Shown: positions 24,623 to 39,400 of the stretch, in pieces | Layout: each line of letters begins with the position of its first letter | How positions within the stretch are numbered: position 1 is the stretch's first letter | Assembly (NCBI GenBank): GCA_036245525.1 | Contig: BTPG01000001.1 | Coordinates: 175,583,017-175,647,016 of the forward strand | Length of the DNA: 64,000 bases | Direction of reading: 5' to 3' | DNA from: Semisulcospira habei | Lineage: Eukaryota; Mollusca; Gastropoda; Semisulcospiridae | Program-made: the position numbers and the translations under genes | Notes under the pieces: generated by a model | Told to the model about the DNA's origin: nothing | Databases searched by the model: none | What the model saw: only the letters and a program-made list of their open reading frames with translations

Positions 24623-25772
24623 TCACTCACTCACTCACTCACACACGCACTAATCAGTGCAACGGTAGCATCAAGTACCAACGGTAGCATCAAGTATCAG
24701 CAGTGAGGTCAAATCTGGCACCAACTACCCATCAGACCGATCATACGTCCCTAAACATTGGTTTGTCTTGGGGTGAATGTTCAAGCCGCGCGGACGGTAA
24801 GTGCCAAGCCTGTCCGCGAAAAATGATTCTGTCAGTTTGCGGCGGGATGAAGTGGGATGTATTTTGCCAAAGGATGCGTATGCGTAATGCAAGCAAAGAC
24901 CTAGAGTGAGATATGTGTAACCGATCCCACTCCATGTGCTTGCAATATTTCGTTTGTTTGTTGTTGTTTTGTTGTTGTTTTGTTGTTTTGTTGTTGTATT
25001 AATAATAATAATAATAATAATAACAACCATCGTCATTATCATGATTATTATTAGTAATATGATTATCATCATTGTTTGCTTTTTTGTTTTTTGTTGGTTT
25101 GTTGGTGTGGTTTGATGTGTTGTTGACCGGACCACTTGCCACGGTTTCTTGAAGTTCTTACCGATGTTTTTGTGACGACAGGTCCTCGCCCCAGTAGACC
25201 TGCCCGCGCCAGTATGTCGTTACAAGCCAGGGAGAGGGAGGTGATGTAGGCCACAGAACTGAACGCCAAAGTCCTGAAGCTGATGAAAAACACCAACACT
25301 GCACTGCTTCAAAAACTTTATGTTCAGAATGTAAATTTCACGCCGGCATCATTGGGTTGAAATCAGCACACTTACTTTGGGAGAGATTCTGTGCTGTTTG
25401 CGGGTGTACTCTCTGGATAGACCCACTCGAGGAGTATACCGCAAGTAGACTTCTATTCAAATGATATGCTAAGCATCTCATCTGAATAGAAGTATACTTG
25501 TGTTGTACTCGCCGAGTGGGTGAAAATGGGCAGTACACTTGTAAACAGTACGGCATTCTTCAGTGATTTATGGTCATGTACTAACTTAGTGACAAACCTC
25601 ACCCCACCCCCACGACCCATCCACCCTGTCTTTCCCATTACCTACGAGAGGCATTTTAGATTTATGATTCTGATTACTGGCAACACAGTTTCCTCCATTA
25701 CTAGAACATATTTCTGCGTCAGAAACACGAAAGTGGACTACACGCGCGCGCGCGGGCAAACGCACACACACT

Positions 25773-25805
<33 letters not shown>

Positions 25806-25807
25806 GC

Positions 25808-25889
<82 letters not shown>

Positions 25890-28800
25890 CAGTACGAAAA
25901 AAAGAGGACAAATGACCAAAATAATAATGTAATCGGACAACACGATAGAGCTTGAGAAACGAATCTCAATGTGTGCTGGTCTGTGACTCTGGAGCCGTGA
26001 AGTCCTAACTCACAACCAGCTGCCCATCAAAACCATGAAACAAGTATGTCACCAATGTATTGTTGCTGACTTGTTCAATGCAATCCTAATTCTACAAACG
26101 ACCAAGCCAGGAAAACATCCAGCCCTACCCACATTGCTACCTTCTTCTACGAATCAACAAGTAAAATATCAAACCACTGACCTTCGAACAAATTCTTGTT
26201 GAGAGATACACGTGGAGTAACCAAATTTCCGCTGCCGCGTCATCTCCACCACGCATGCTTCTTTCAACTGTGACGTCACTTCCGCCTGGTCGAACACCGG
26301 GGATGTCAGGTGAGAGTTTGGTCGCAAGCATCTTTAGTAAAATAAAGAGGTTTGTGTTTACATTAAAACACAGTCCTTTGTCGACCGACTGGCGTGTTTA
26401 AGACGAAGACGAGCGAAGAGCTTAAAAAAAAAAAGCCCATATTTACCGTTAACTGGAGACTCTACAGCGATAGCGGCGCTGATCAAAAATAGTTCAAGGG
26501 TTGTGCCATATTAACTTGGCGCCTATGAAGGCTCCAATTTAATTTGGCACAACCCTTGAACTTATATCCCCCACAGCGTAACGTGACAACCATTATAGAT
26601 GATTTCCAAAAGTAAATATTAAAGGTCTGAAAGGGTTAATTCGTTCCTTCTAAGCTTAATTTACACATCGTCAACAACATCAACTTCGACAAGTACAATA
26701 ACGACGTCGATTTCATCTTTGTCAGAGTTCAGGGTCTGGAATACACAGATTCCTGCTCGTCAAATGTCACACTGTTATAATGCTTGCGTTCCAATGGGGT
26801 AGAGAAATCATAAAGAGCATTGGGATAATTCGAAACTATTCTCTGGGAATGTAGGACAACGTGACAGCGCATTGCTGAACAGTGTACTTCAGAAAACAGC
26901 AAGGTCATACGTAATAAATATGTATGTTATAATTCTGTGAGAAAGGTGTCCACCAACCTAATGTAGTGCAGATTGCTGCCTTCCAGTTTTTGCGTTAGGT
27001 AGGCAAGGTCATTCTAGACAGACAGGAAAGATGACTTTTTATTAATATGATACGATATTCCCGATGTCAAGCACAGGAAACAACATTCAAATTCAAGAGG
27101 CAAACATCGTGCGAGGCCCAGCACACGCGAAGGCTCATGAGGATCTATACCTGTTGCTGGTCTCAGTCATATAGAACAGTTTCGTGGGACGATCTGACCG
27201 TGAATCTGCAATGGTTTCACAGATAACAATTCTAGTCATTTAGTTAGGAATACAATTGGCGTAGATCTGTATGAAGGGCCCAGAAGACACTAAAAGAAAA
27301 CGAAAAACATCCCGAACCAGATAGACCAACTGAGGAGTACAACACAAGAAAACGTCTATTCAAATGAGATGCTAAATATCTCGTCTAAATAGAAGTGTAC
27401 TTGCGGGATACTCCCCGAGTGGGTCTATCTGGGGGCTACACCCGATAATGTTGATCGTTTTGTTTAATCGTTGTACAGTCTTAAGTCGCATTTTGGATGT
27501 TTTGACATAATTATATACATTTCTGAAAACTACAGTGTTTGCTGATTACTGTGATATATGACTGTATGCTGTAGTGCAACAATTGTAGAAGTTGTTAGTA
27601 TTTAAAGTTGTTAAAGCCTCCGGCGGCCATTTTAAGAAAACAGCCTGTAAAGTTTCTGTGTGCAGTATAATTGGGGCCAAAGGCAGACTTTTAAAATCAT
27701 TTCTAACCTATTTAATGGCATTTTTCATGATAAAGATTTTAACCATACGATACTTTGGTGTATGTAGAATACATTTCTGCAAAAAAGTGAAAATAACCCA
27801 GATTGATCCCCACCACATATTATTGCGTATAGTGCTGATTGGCTCACTGCGAGTTAAGACTGGTTTCGTGAGAGAGGGTCACATATGTCTCTTGCTGGAC
27901 CCATTAAATATTCGTGTTGTTTTGAGGGTTCTTGGCGTAGAGAAAGATAATTTCAGGGACAACGTTCATGCCACTGGCAAAGAAGGGGTTAATAATACCG
28001 GATTTCACCAAGTCGTTTTAAGAATGTAAATAATGTCTGGGAATATGTGGTTTATTACCTGCAATGTGCTTGTTGCGAAAAAACTTTCAGGCTGAAGATA
28101 TTCTGGAGGAAATCTGAAAGGAAAAAAACAAAACTCGTTTACGTCCTGTAAGACATAATAAAACAACGATTATCAAAAATTCACCAGACTGCATAGCACC
28201 AAAGAGTCTAACACTGTTTAAAACAACAATTCAGAAAAGAACATCACCACCACCCCCACCACCCACCCAACCCCCACCCCCTTTCACCCAGCCCCATCCA
28301 CCGAAGAAACAACAAATTAAATCAAAGAAATACAAGCAACAGTAACGATGTAGTCGCGACGACGCCTCTGAAATTCAACGTAATTTACATATGCGAATAA
28401 AACTGCATACGTAAGCTGGTCTGTGATTGCCGACCTTAACTCATTCGAGACGTGTCGTCTCCGGATACGCGGCTTCAAGCCGCGTATCCGGAGGCGGCAC
28501 GTCTCGAATGTGCTAAGGCAAAGGACCGTACTGGGCAAAATTACAGTGCAGCACATAGATATATACCAAGTTGTTTGCAGACACAATTACATGCACTTAG
28601 TCAGCATTTGTGGAGACAAATCATTCAGCCGTAAAGAACAAAATCACATTTCAACACGCGCGTGTTTGTCCGTACCGTTTGCGGGAGTACTCCCCAGATA
28701 GACCCACTCGGCGAGTACGCCACAAGTACTTTAATTTCCTTTGAGCATCTCTTTTGAACAGGCGTGTACGTGTGTTGTAGTCCCCGAGTGGATCCGTCTT

Positions 28801-30430
28801 TGAAATACACTTGGGATGTTACAGAAAAGCCTGGATGAGGTGTGCTCACTCGGATGGCTGGAAGGTCACTCCCGCCAACGTAGCGACAAGGGGGTTGGCA
28901 CTGTGCAGCAACAGCTGTCTGAGATCTTCCGGCAGGACGCCGTGATTCCTTGACAAGAAGTCGCTAGCGTCGTACGTCACCTGCAGAATACACGTAGCCA
29001 GTGTAAAGCAGTGTTCTCGTCAGCGCCTTTCACAACTGGTAATTCTCTTGTATCTGATTATCGTAACGTTCAATTCAAAAAGACAAAAAGAACGGTCGTC
29101 ACGATATGCAAAGGGTGCCAGTCTAGGAACTGGATGTCCTAAAGTGTCCATGTACGTCATAAAATCGTTATGCTTGATTCACATCTTTGGTTCTCGTGAT
29201 TTGTGAATACACGTGTGTGTTTTTTGTTTGTTTGTTGTTGTTGTTGTTGTTGTTGTTGCTGTTGTTGTTGTTGTTGTTTTTATCCGCGTGATTCCTGAAA
29301 AAAAGTTACCGTCATAATACGTCGAATGTAAAATAAAGTCGTGTTACCACTTCTCCTTTCCAGAAATCCAACAACGGAAAGGGGTGGGTGGTGGTGGTGG
29401 TGGTGGTGGGGGTGGGTTGGGGGGTGGGGTCGGGAGAGGGTCCTAAGACACACGGTAATCATCATGACATCTACTTCAGTAATTCCGGGAGGGAACAAAA
29501 ACAACCAGTGACATAGTTTCCTCGATCAGGATATGCCATCTGGACACATCGACTAGTTCTAAGTGTTTATCAAACACAACGACGTCAACAAGAAAATGCA
29601 ACAGGAAACAAGAGAAACAATGCATGCACCTGTCCCTCTGCATGCTGGATAGCAAAGGTACATCCGCTCATCTTGCTTGTGCTGACGTAACATCCGCTCT
29701 TCTTGAAGGCCTTGTCTTTGTCCAGGGAGGTCACCAAGGATTCTGGGGAGCCCCTGGGATCTGTTGTTGCCATGGAAATGCTGGTCAGCAGTCCCCCTTC
29801 AGGCTTTGAACACAGAACAAGAACGACAAAGTGCGCGGACAGCCAAAGGGTCAAATGTTACCCGGCCGGTATGAGATTTTGCGCCGCACGATTCAAATGA
29901 CAAATCAACATGCGCACATCTTACGCATCGTTTGTTAACTCGTTGCCTACTGAGTAACTTTTCCGTACTGTGTATTCTGCCGATAATTTTTGTTAACTCA
30001 TTCAGCCCTGACACTCCACAACAAAATATGGATCGAGCATGATAGTTCAAGGGTGGTGCCAGAAAAGCTTGGCGCCTATAGGCGCCAAGCTTTTCTGGCA
30101 CCACCCTTGAATTATCATGCTCGATCTGTCTCTAGAACTGTAATACAGACCTTCAGAGGGCAACTATAAATTGGGGGATCCGGTCCTCGGGTAGAATGTG
30201 CTAAGAATTGATTTCTGGATCCGGTGAGCATGGATCCGGTGAGCATGGATCCGGTGAGCATGCTAAATTAAGCAACGGCGTGAAAGAACATGCACGTTCA
30301 GCACTAAAAATAGCCACGCACGCGCACTGCAAGCGAACCTTGGCTGGGCGAATATCGCTGATCCCGTAAGCGTTTAAGGGAAAATAAACTCGAGGCGGCT
30401 AAAGTCGACATCTGTAGGCAACGTGCTACA

Positions 30431-30466
<36 letters not shown>

Positions 30467-33400
30467 GGTAATTTGTATAGCGCCTAATCACCAAGGTGCT
30501 CTAGGCGCTTTAAAATTGCAGTAATGAAACACAAAGCAAAATACAAAAACAAGCACATACAACAACAAAAATGCACGATGCCCTTGAGTGACCTTATTAC
30601 GTGTAGGGATACGGAAACACGAGTGTCTGAAGCAGAGCGTAGTGAGCGGGACGGTGTATACAGCTGGACAGGATCAGATAAGTAAGGAGGGGCAGAACCA
30701 GAGATGATGTTGAAACAAATACCACAGACTTTATACTGAATTCTGTATGAAACTGGCAGCCAGTGCAAATCAGCTAGTAAAAGCATAATGTGTTCCCGTT
30801 TCGGTACACGAAAACTCAGACTTGCAGCCCAGTTCATGACTCTCTGGAGTTGGTCAAGAAGATTTTGCGGAACACCGGACAAAAGAGAGTTGCAATAGTC
30901 TATGCGGGACAGCACAAGGGAGGTAACAAATGTTTTGGTAACTTCAACAGTCAGCAGTTGTCGAACAGTGCTGATCCTTCTGAGTTCAATGAAGGCAAGC
31001 TGGCAAACTTTCTTCACTTGTTCCTTCATTGTCAGCCTGTTGTCAAAAATGACACCCAAGTTACGGGCCGAGCTAGAAAAGGAGATGGCGCTCTCGCCCA
31101 CCATCATTGACTCAGGAAGATCAGCACTGCACGTAGAGGAGCACATCATTCGGAGGGACTCAGTTTTGTCACTGTTCAGCTGGTAATGCAATATGCGCGC
31201 GACTTTTCAAAACAGTCGAACCAATTATAGCTTCCAGTACCTTGAAAACCAGAGTCAAGAGTTCCCCGTTGTCAGCAAACTTGATCTTGTACGCTTGCAC
31301 CTTCTCCCTCTCGCACGCGTCCACGTCCTTCCCGAAAATGACCTCATTCAGATGACGCTGTATTCGCTCGACGGCCATGTTGCGCAGCAGCGTCTCCAGG
31401 CGGTTTACGTGAAGATTCTCGTGAGCAGAGGCTTCGATGACTGTCACGGGTGTGAGTGCACCGTGGTTTCTGCAAGGGTATACACACCGACGGGGAAGGA
31501 CACGTTTAACCCCTTCGCTGCCGAGAAAAAACTGAACACTATCCAGTTGCAAGAGGCATAAATCCACATGAGCCCAGCAGTTGCCTCATGAGGATTTATG
31601 TCTCTTGCTGAGACCGATTTGTATCCATGTTCTTTTGACGGTCGGGGATCTTCCGCGTCGAATTGACAATGATTTCAAAAAGACAGTCTGTGTCCACTTG
31701 ATGTGAGGGGTGTAACTATTTTTACGTTCAAACATTCAACGCGCAGACGCACAGTACAAAATAAGTACAAAATGTTAAGTACAAAATGGTATGCTCTTTA
31801 ATACTACTAACACATTCACACACTACATAAGAACCCTGGCTCACATTTACCGTGGAGAAGTTGTGACATTCAAAATACAAAATTGAATTCTATTAAAGGT
31901 ACAGACATATGACACATCAAATTCAAAACAAGACACCACATCCAGTAGTATCTTTGAGTTAATAAAACCTTAATTTTGATATTTTACTGCACCAAAAATT
32001 AGCATGGTGTACATTATAAGTTACTGGTCGCAGGGGTTTGCTACACGAACCCTTGTAGACCTAAGGGAGGTCAAAGGAACCATTATAACCCGAAGGCCGA
32101 TGGCCTGAGGGGTACAATGGTTCCTTTGACCTCCCGAAGGCCTACAAGGGTCCGTGCAGCAAACCCCTGCTACCAATAACGTATTTGTTTTCATTCCTCC
32201 ACCATTTTTGTAAAAGAAAACAAGAAGAAATCTTCCGACCTGGATCACGCCAGACATGACTGACGTACAAGGAATGTACATGTATACATATTAGACTTAA
32301 GACGTAATATAAACTCTTAATAACGTTGCCGTCTCCAGTAGTGTGCCGGTTGTTTTGAGCAACACTAAGTAAATTTGTACTCTAGAACGTTTTGGTGATA
32401 TTTTATAGTGCACGTCAGAAACAGGGCTACAAAAAGTCCGCCATTTGTCGCTACAAGGGTTTTTGTATCACGGTCACATGGTACAGTTTGCGCTAAAGAA
32501 ACTGGTCGTGTGACGTTGGGATGAAAACAAAACCATTTACACAATCACAAAAGTTTAGTACACATATTTCCACAGCAATAATGCCAGGAAGCTCATACAA
32601 AAGGCATCTTGGCAAGACTGGTCAATGATCTTATCAGCTAGAGTGAAAGCAACGTTTTCGGATAGCACACAAACGAACATTCTTAGTACACAAACCAAGA
32701 GGAATCACTCAGCGCTGGACAGACAAACATTTAGATGAGGATGCAAATGATCGTCTTGTTCTATACCTGCGTATTTCTCTGTGGGCTGGAGATTGGGTGC
32801 TTGATAGGTGGGGGCAGGGGATCTAACTGTTTGTCTGTCCAGCGCTGAGTGATTCCTCTTGGTTTGTGTGCAATTCTGCCAGCGCTAGCCTCACCTATCT
32901 GGTTTGTGAGAACATTCTTAGGAAGAACAAAGTGTACATAGCTTTATAACATTTGTTTTCTCACTTTTGAACAGAAAATGACGATAAAGAAAACAAAAAC
33001 CGGGTAAATCTGGGCCAAGGCCATATACCATTGCCGGAGCAAAAAGATCAGAAGGCACATGCAAGTCCGCATCAGCGCCGCTAGCGACCGAAAGCAAGAA
33101 TAACCCCACGGTCGAATTGACAAAGCGTGCAGGATTAGTCCTAAGGTGGCCCTGATCTGTGTTTTATTCACAGCGTTGGACTTTAGCTCAGGTACGTTGA
33201 GGTCTCGGAGACACAGACATATCATCTAATTATTATAAACTGAGTTCGTATAAATAAACCGCTTACATACATGGGCTCTCTGAGATACAGACATAACGAC
33301 TGATTATTATCGTATTCTGCCCGCGACACACTGCAGCAAGATATGACACCAACATGATAGTTCAAGGGTGGTGGCACAATAGCTTGGCGCCAACAGGCGC

Positions 33401-36400
33401 CAAGCTATTCTGCCACCTCCCTTTATCTATCATGGTCGATCTGTGGCCTGAATTGTAATGCAGTCCTCAGAGGATAACTCCAAAATGTGCGTATTTCGTA
33501 CCTCGGGCACAATAAGTTATAAATTCAGTGATTATAAGTAAATAATAATAATAATACTTGTTATTATACAGGCGCTTTACCCAATTCTGCAAATCGGCTC
33601 AAAGCGCCGCGAACTGAACCCAACACGCACGCTCACGTGACACACACGCATTCACTCTGAAGACAAACACAGGACAAGACAGACACAGGACATTCACGTG
33701 GTGCGAAGGGTCAGCTCAGCTACTGCCGTTTCGGAAATTTTGATCGCTTGTATTTGAAATTTATTAAATGACCTGAAACCGGTACCAAAGTGGAGGGTGA
33801 GGAAGAGCCGGAGTACCCGGATGTGATGAAGCTCTATGCTCGTGCATAGTGCTCACACATTAGGTTATATACGGTACGGTTTTTGTTAAAGTTTGTTTTG
33901 TGCCGATAGTCCGTGAGGCCGAGATCAACGTGAAATCTTTAAGTCATGGTTAGCACGGGAGTTTTAGTGAGTACTGTTATAGTGAGTTCTAGGCGGAAGC
34001 TGTCTTGTCAGAGCAGAAATACGTTAATACGGGCTTTCTTGTCAGAGGGATCAGATGTGTTTGAGATACCTAGCCCGTATTCCAAGACTCTGAAGCCTAG
34101 AATTCAGGTATGTTTTTGATATGTATTATTGATGCTTAGTTGAAGATAGTATGCGTTGGTAAGAGTAATTTGGTTGTATGGCGTTGTTGATTGGGTTGGA
34201 ATTCAGTGAGTTAGCCGGTGTTTTTGTATACAGTTATTTACCGAGATGGATGACTAAAGGAATGTAAGGTGTGTATGCTTAAGTCGCTATGAAGGTAGTA
34301 CGTGGATGGTTAAGCATAGTCTTTTCCAGTGTATAGAGTAGTGGATAGCAAGAGTGTTAGGCTATAGTCTGTTTCAAGATAGTGACAGAGATATGTTGGT
34401 GTTACGGAAGTAGACAGGTGATGAAGCACATGTGTGTGTGAATGAACGTGTGAGTTGTTGTATCAGCCAGGTTACGTGATGTTTCTCATGTCATCCAATA
34501 TGTTGTGTGTTTAGCAAGCGTTACGTTTTGGATCCTTGTTGTTGTGTTTAGAGGGCTTGTAAAGAGGGAGCGACGGACGCCGAGACGTCAGTCACCAGAC
34601 CTAACGTGAGGTCATCACCCCTCCAGCTCTTCACTCAGGTAGTGAAGCGATCGGGACCGAGACACCCGAGTTAAAGCGAGAACTGCGCTACGGTACGAGT
34701 ACGAGGACGTCCGTGAGAAAGGACGACAGGAAGAAGCGTACAACGAAGTAGTCCACAAGCTAGGAAGGTCTACCGTGCACCCCCCCCCCCCCCCCCCCCA
34801 GTACTCAATAAGATGGGTTTCAAAGTGTTCCTTAGTATGTCCTGAGATGTTTAAGCCATGTTCCCCGAAAATCCTTAGGAACACACCAGAGATATAGCCG
34901 ATGGCGCAAGGGTACCCCCATTCACGCTCTTCGCAGGTGCTAAAATGAGGTTGAGAAACATTTTCCTCTATATAAATCAGAATTCATTCCAGAAACCCAA
35001 ATCAGGCAATATTATGTCAAGGCACACCTTCTGCATCCTCTGCAAAAAACAGAATGAAAAAATATTGAATCTCTGGCTCACAGTGAAGGTATTTGTGCAC
35101 CCATTAAACGACCATTTCCACGAAATCGCAAAAAAAGACAAAAATAAAGTGTCAGATGCCTTCAGACATTTTCTATAGCACTGACAGTCCATTTTCAGGT
35201 TTACATCATTAAAACAGGATGTCACAATTATTATAAACTTTACTAGGTGATGCTGTGATCCCTGTGAGTGCCACAGTGGTTGATTTTGTATCCCTACCCC
35301 CAAGTTGTAAAAATACACAAAATTAATTAGAAAAAATTGCTTAAGTTATTCCATTTTATTTTGACCTCTTTTTACCTATTAAGTTTCAATAATGTAAGCA
35401 TAAAGTGCAAGAAAATAAGTTAAGTCGTCATCCTTTACGGTACATTCGTGGTGAATGATAACTTTTTCCCATTTAAAATTGCCGAATTGGGAAACGTACG
35501 TCGTTTCCGGTGCCCTCAGAAATTTTGTATACAACTGATAGGTCTTTGTTAGGTTTTATTGGTTAGGATAGAGTACCACAGTTACTCCCAACCTGATTTT
35601 GTGATGCTATGATGCATTTAGGGGCCACAGTGGCTGAATCTGCTGCCCTACCCCCATTTTACCAGTACGCAAAGTAACGCAAAATAATCATAAAAATTGC
35701 TTACGTCATACTCCTCTGTTTAAATATTTTTTGTTGCCAGTTTTTTTTTAAAGTATACATATTGAGCATAACAAGTTGTGATCATTTCATTAATTTCAAT
35801 GAAACCCATCAATTTAATTGTAACTATTTTTAACTGGCTGGTCTTTTAGGTGATATTTTACTTAGCGTAAGGCAGGTCTAGTAAGGTCTCCCCTTTTCCT
35901 TTCATTTATTTTCATCTAGAAATGTGTAAATATGAATGTGTAATAAAGTTTCATGGTTCTTAATAGCCAAAACAATGTTATCAAAAGTACTTAGTTTCCA
36001 CATGTCGACTACGAGATCTCCACTTCCACCTTCTGCAACGTTCAATTTTGTATGGCCGTCTTTAAATCTTATATTGTTCTGGCTGCCAATAAGTGAGCTG
36101 TCAAGAGCTAGGCAGCATTTTTTCAGAGTTTGGTGTATAGGGGCGTGTCTTCTGGTCAGAACTGCCAGCAGACCGCTTCTGTGTATGGACATGTTTGGAG
36201 AATGTGCTAAGGAGACTGATTTTCTACGCCAAATTCGCATAGGGCTGTTTCCGCATGACCCAATCTCACGAGGTGAGTCCAGCAGGGTCCTTACGGTCTG
36301 TGAACATTTGTGAAAGTTGTTAAAAAATGACAAGGCTTTTTCAGGGCCCTGGAAAGTCTGTCAATTTCAGTCCTTTTCCTTAAAGTCTGTGAAAGTTTGT

Positions 36401-39400
36401 ACAAAATTACAACGTGCTGGCAGACTTTTGTCTACTTCTTTTTTTTTTTTTTCTCCCCCAATTTGTGACTATTCCATTGCGAACGATCATGCTGACGCTT
36501 GTTGCAAGTGATCTATATTTAGCTCTGATCATAAAGTGACTGCATGGCCTTTCTGCCGAACATTCTGATTGGTTGTTTACGCTTCTACCGAAGTCCGCCA
36601 TTCGCTAAGCGTTCTTTTATTTTGGTATCTCTTCATGCATTAGGCACGGAAGCTTCAAATAATTGCTGATACAGAGTGATCTGATTAAAGCGTGTAAACC
36701 TTCAGGCTTCATTTTGGGTTTGTGAAACGTTCCTGCTTTTCTGTACGGACCCAGTCCAGAGTAAGCAGTGCGTAGATGAAAGATGGTGGCCTGGCTCTCC
36801 CTGTTCAGCTTGTTGATGTCATCTGCCCACAGGCTGCAGCCGCCATTCTGCTGTTGCCAATCACTTTGTTGTTGTAGTGTCTCCATTCCCAGCTAGTCCA
36901 GAATGCACTGGAATCCACTGCAGCACTATTTTGTGGACAGGGCATCCAGTCTATCTTGAAGCTTCCTGGTGAGATCAGTGGATCAAGCTGCTGCCTTTCC
37001 CTAGCTAGTGCTCTGCTGCTGTGTTGAGCACCTGCAGATCTGTACGATAGTTGGAGCTGCTGCCACCAGCTGGTAAGGAGAGGGAGGTAGTAGTGCGGTC
37101 TGCACAACAGATGTACACACCAATTCCTTCATTCCGCACGGCATCTTATGTGGTATCACAGCTGCTGTGAGGGTAGCGCTTGTGCACAACCTCCAGCAAG
37201 ATGGCTTTGTGCAGTGCCGCGACCTTTGGTAAAGAGTCCAGGAACATTGTTTATGTTGTCTTGAAGGCTCTTTCGAGATGTCCAGGTATCTGAAGGGAGC
37301 TGTTCACACATCTTTGGGCTTGGTTCCAGGACGTCAGTGTTAGCCCTTTGCAGGACCTTCAGTTGGCGGTTCAGATTTGGGCGGTTCAGATTTTGACATT
37401 TCTGACGGTTCTTGGTCTGCTCCTGTAGTCTCCCATGCTGTCGGTGTTTAGTAAGTTTCTTCATCATGTGTGCTGTTCTGTATTCCAGTGGCTCCAATGT
37501 CCTCCCATTTCCTAAATTGGGGTACTCCAGATGGCTCTAAGAATGTCGCTGCATCATGAGAATGATCCATGTTCTGCATCTTGTCAAGCCTGGCTTTTTG
37601 GGTTTTGCAGGCAGTGTTTCATGTTGTCGATGTATCTTGGTACCGCACAACTGGTCTGACCGAGCAGGTGTTTGCTTGTGCCAGGATGCTGTAATTTGAG
37701 CCAATGTGGTCCCCACCAGTTTCTTCATCAGAGACTTTTTTTTTTTTGCAGCTCTAGCTTCCATGGCTTCAATATGAGGCCTCCACGTGAATCCAGTAAT
37801 TTATTTGTTGCCAGTAAAGTTGGCCTGTCTGTCTTTGGTACTCGAAGGTCTCCAGTTTTGAGGTGACCTCTTCCGTCTGATTGAAAGAGATGGTCTAGCT
37901 CAGTTTGAGTGGCCTCTTTCAGTCCAGCTGCTGACTCTATTGGCAACATCCTGGATTCTGGAGGATGCTATTTCTTTATGTTTTCTGGAGGATGCTATTT
38001 CTTTATGTTCTGCTGCGCTCCACACTGCAAAGTCATCCGCATGGAGGATGTTCGAGACGAACCTAGGTACTGTTGTACTGATGTCATTAATGTAGACCAA
38101 AAACAGCATCAGACACAACATCTCCCTGAGGTACACCTTCCCCGAGTTTGACAAGAGTGCTGAATGTGCAGACGATAGAAGCTTCAGCGGGAGCCCCTGT
38201 TAAGCATGCCTTAAATAAAAAAATTTACAATTAAATTGATGGGTCACATTGAAATTAATGAAATGATCACAAATGTTTATGCTCAATATGCATATTTTGT
38301 TAAGAAAACTGGCAACAAACATATTTAATCAGAGGAGCAATTGTTATGATCATTTTTTGTTCCTTTGCGTACAGGTAAAATGGGGGTAGGGCAACAGATT
38401 CAGTCACTGTAGCCCCTAAATGCATCACAGCATCATAAAATCAGGTTGGGAGTAACTGTGGTACTCTTTCCTAAACAATAAAACCTAAAAAAGACCTATC
38501 AGTTGTATACACAATTTCTGAGGGCATCAGAAACAACGTACGTTTCCCAATTCAGCAATTTTAAATGGGAAAAAGTTATCATTCACCACGAACATACCGT
38601 AAAGGATGCCGACTTTCCTTATTTTCTTGCACTTTATGCTCACATTATTCAAACTTAATAGGTAAAGAGAGGTCAAAATAAAATGGAATAACGTAAGCAA
38701 TTTTTTCTAATTAATTTTGTGTATTTTTAAACTTGGGGGTAGGGATACAAAATCAACCACTGTGGCACTCACAGTAATCACAGCATCACATAGTCAAGTT
38801 TATAATAATTGTGACATCCTGTTTTAATGATGTAAACCTGAAAATGGACTGTCAGTGCTATAGAAAATGTCTGAAGGCATCCGACATTATTTTTGTCTTT
38901 TTTTGCGATTTTGCGGAAATGGTCGTTTAATGGGTGCACAAATACCTTCACTGTGAGCCAGAGATTCAATATTTGTTCATTCTGTTTTTTGCAGAGGATG
39001 CAGACGGTGTGCTTTGACATAATATTGCCTGATTTGGGTTTCTGGAATGAATTCTGATTTATTTAGAGAAAAATGTTTCTCAACCTCATTTTAGCACCTG
39101 CGAAGAGCGTGAATGGGGGTACCCTTGCGCCATCGGCTATATCTCTGGTGTGTTCCTAAGGATTTTCGGGGAACATGGCTTAAACATCTCAGGACATACT
39201 AAGGAACACTTTGAAACCCATCTTATTGAGTACTGGGGGGGGGGGGGGGGGGGGGTGCACGGTAGACCTTCCTAGCTTATGGACTAAAGGACTTGCACGC
39301 CTAGACGTGAGAAGGACCAACGTAACCAGGCAATAACATCAAACAGGTTGGAGACAGTGAGAAACTAATACCTAGCCTGGCAAGGATATAGTGTGTGATG

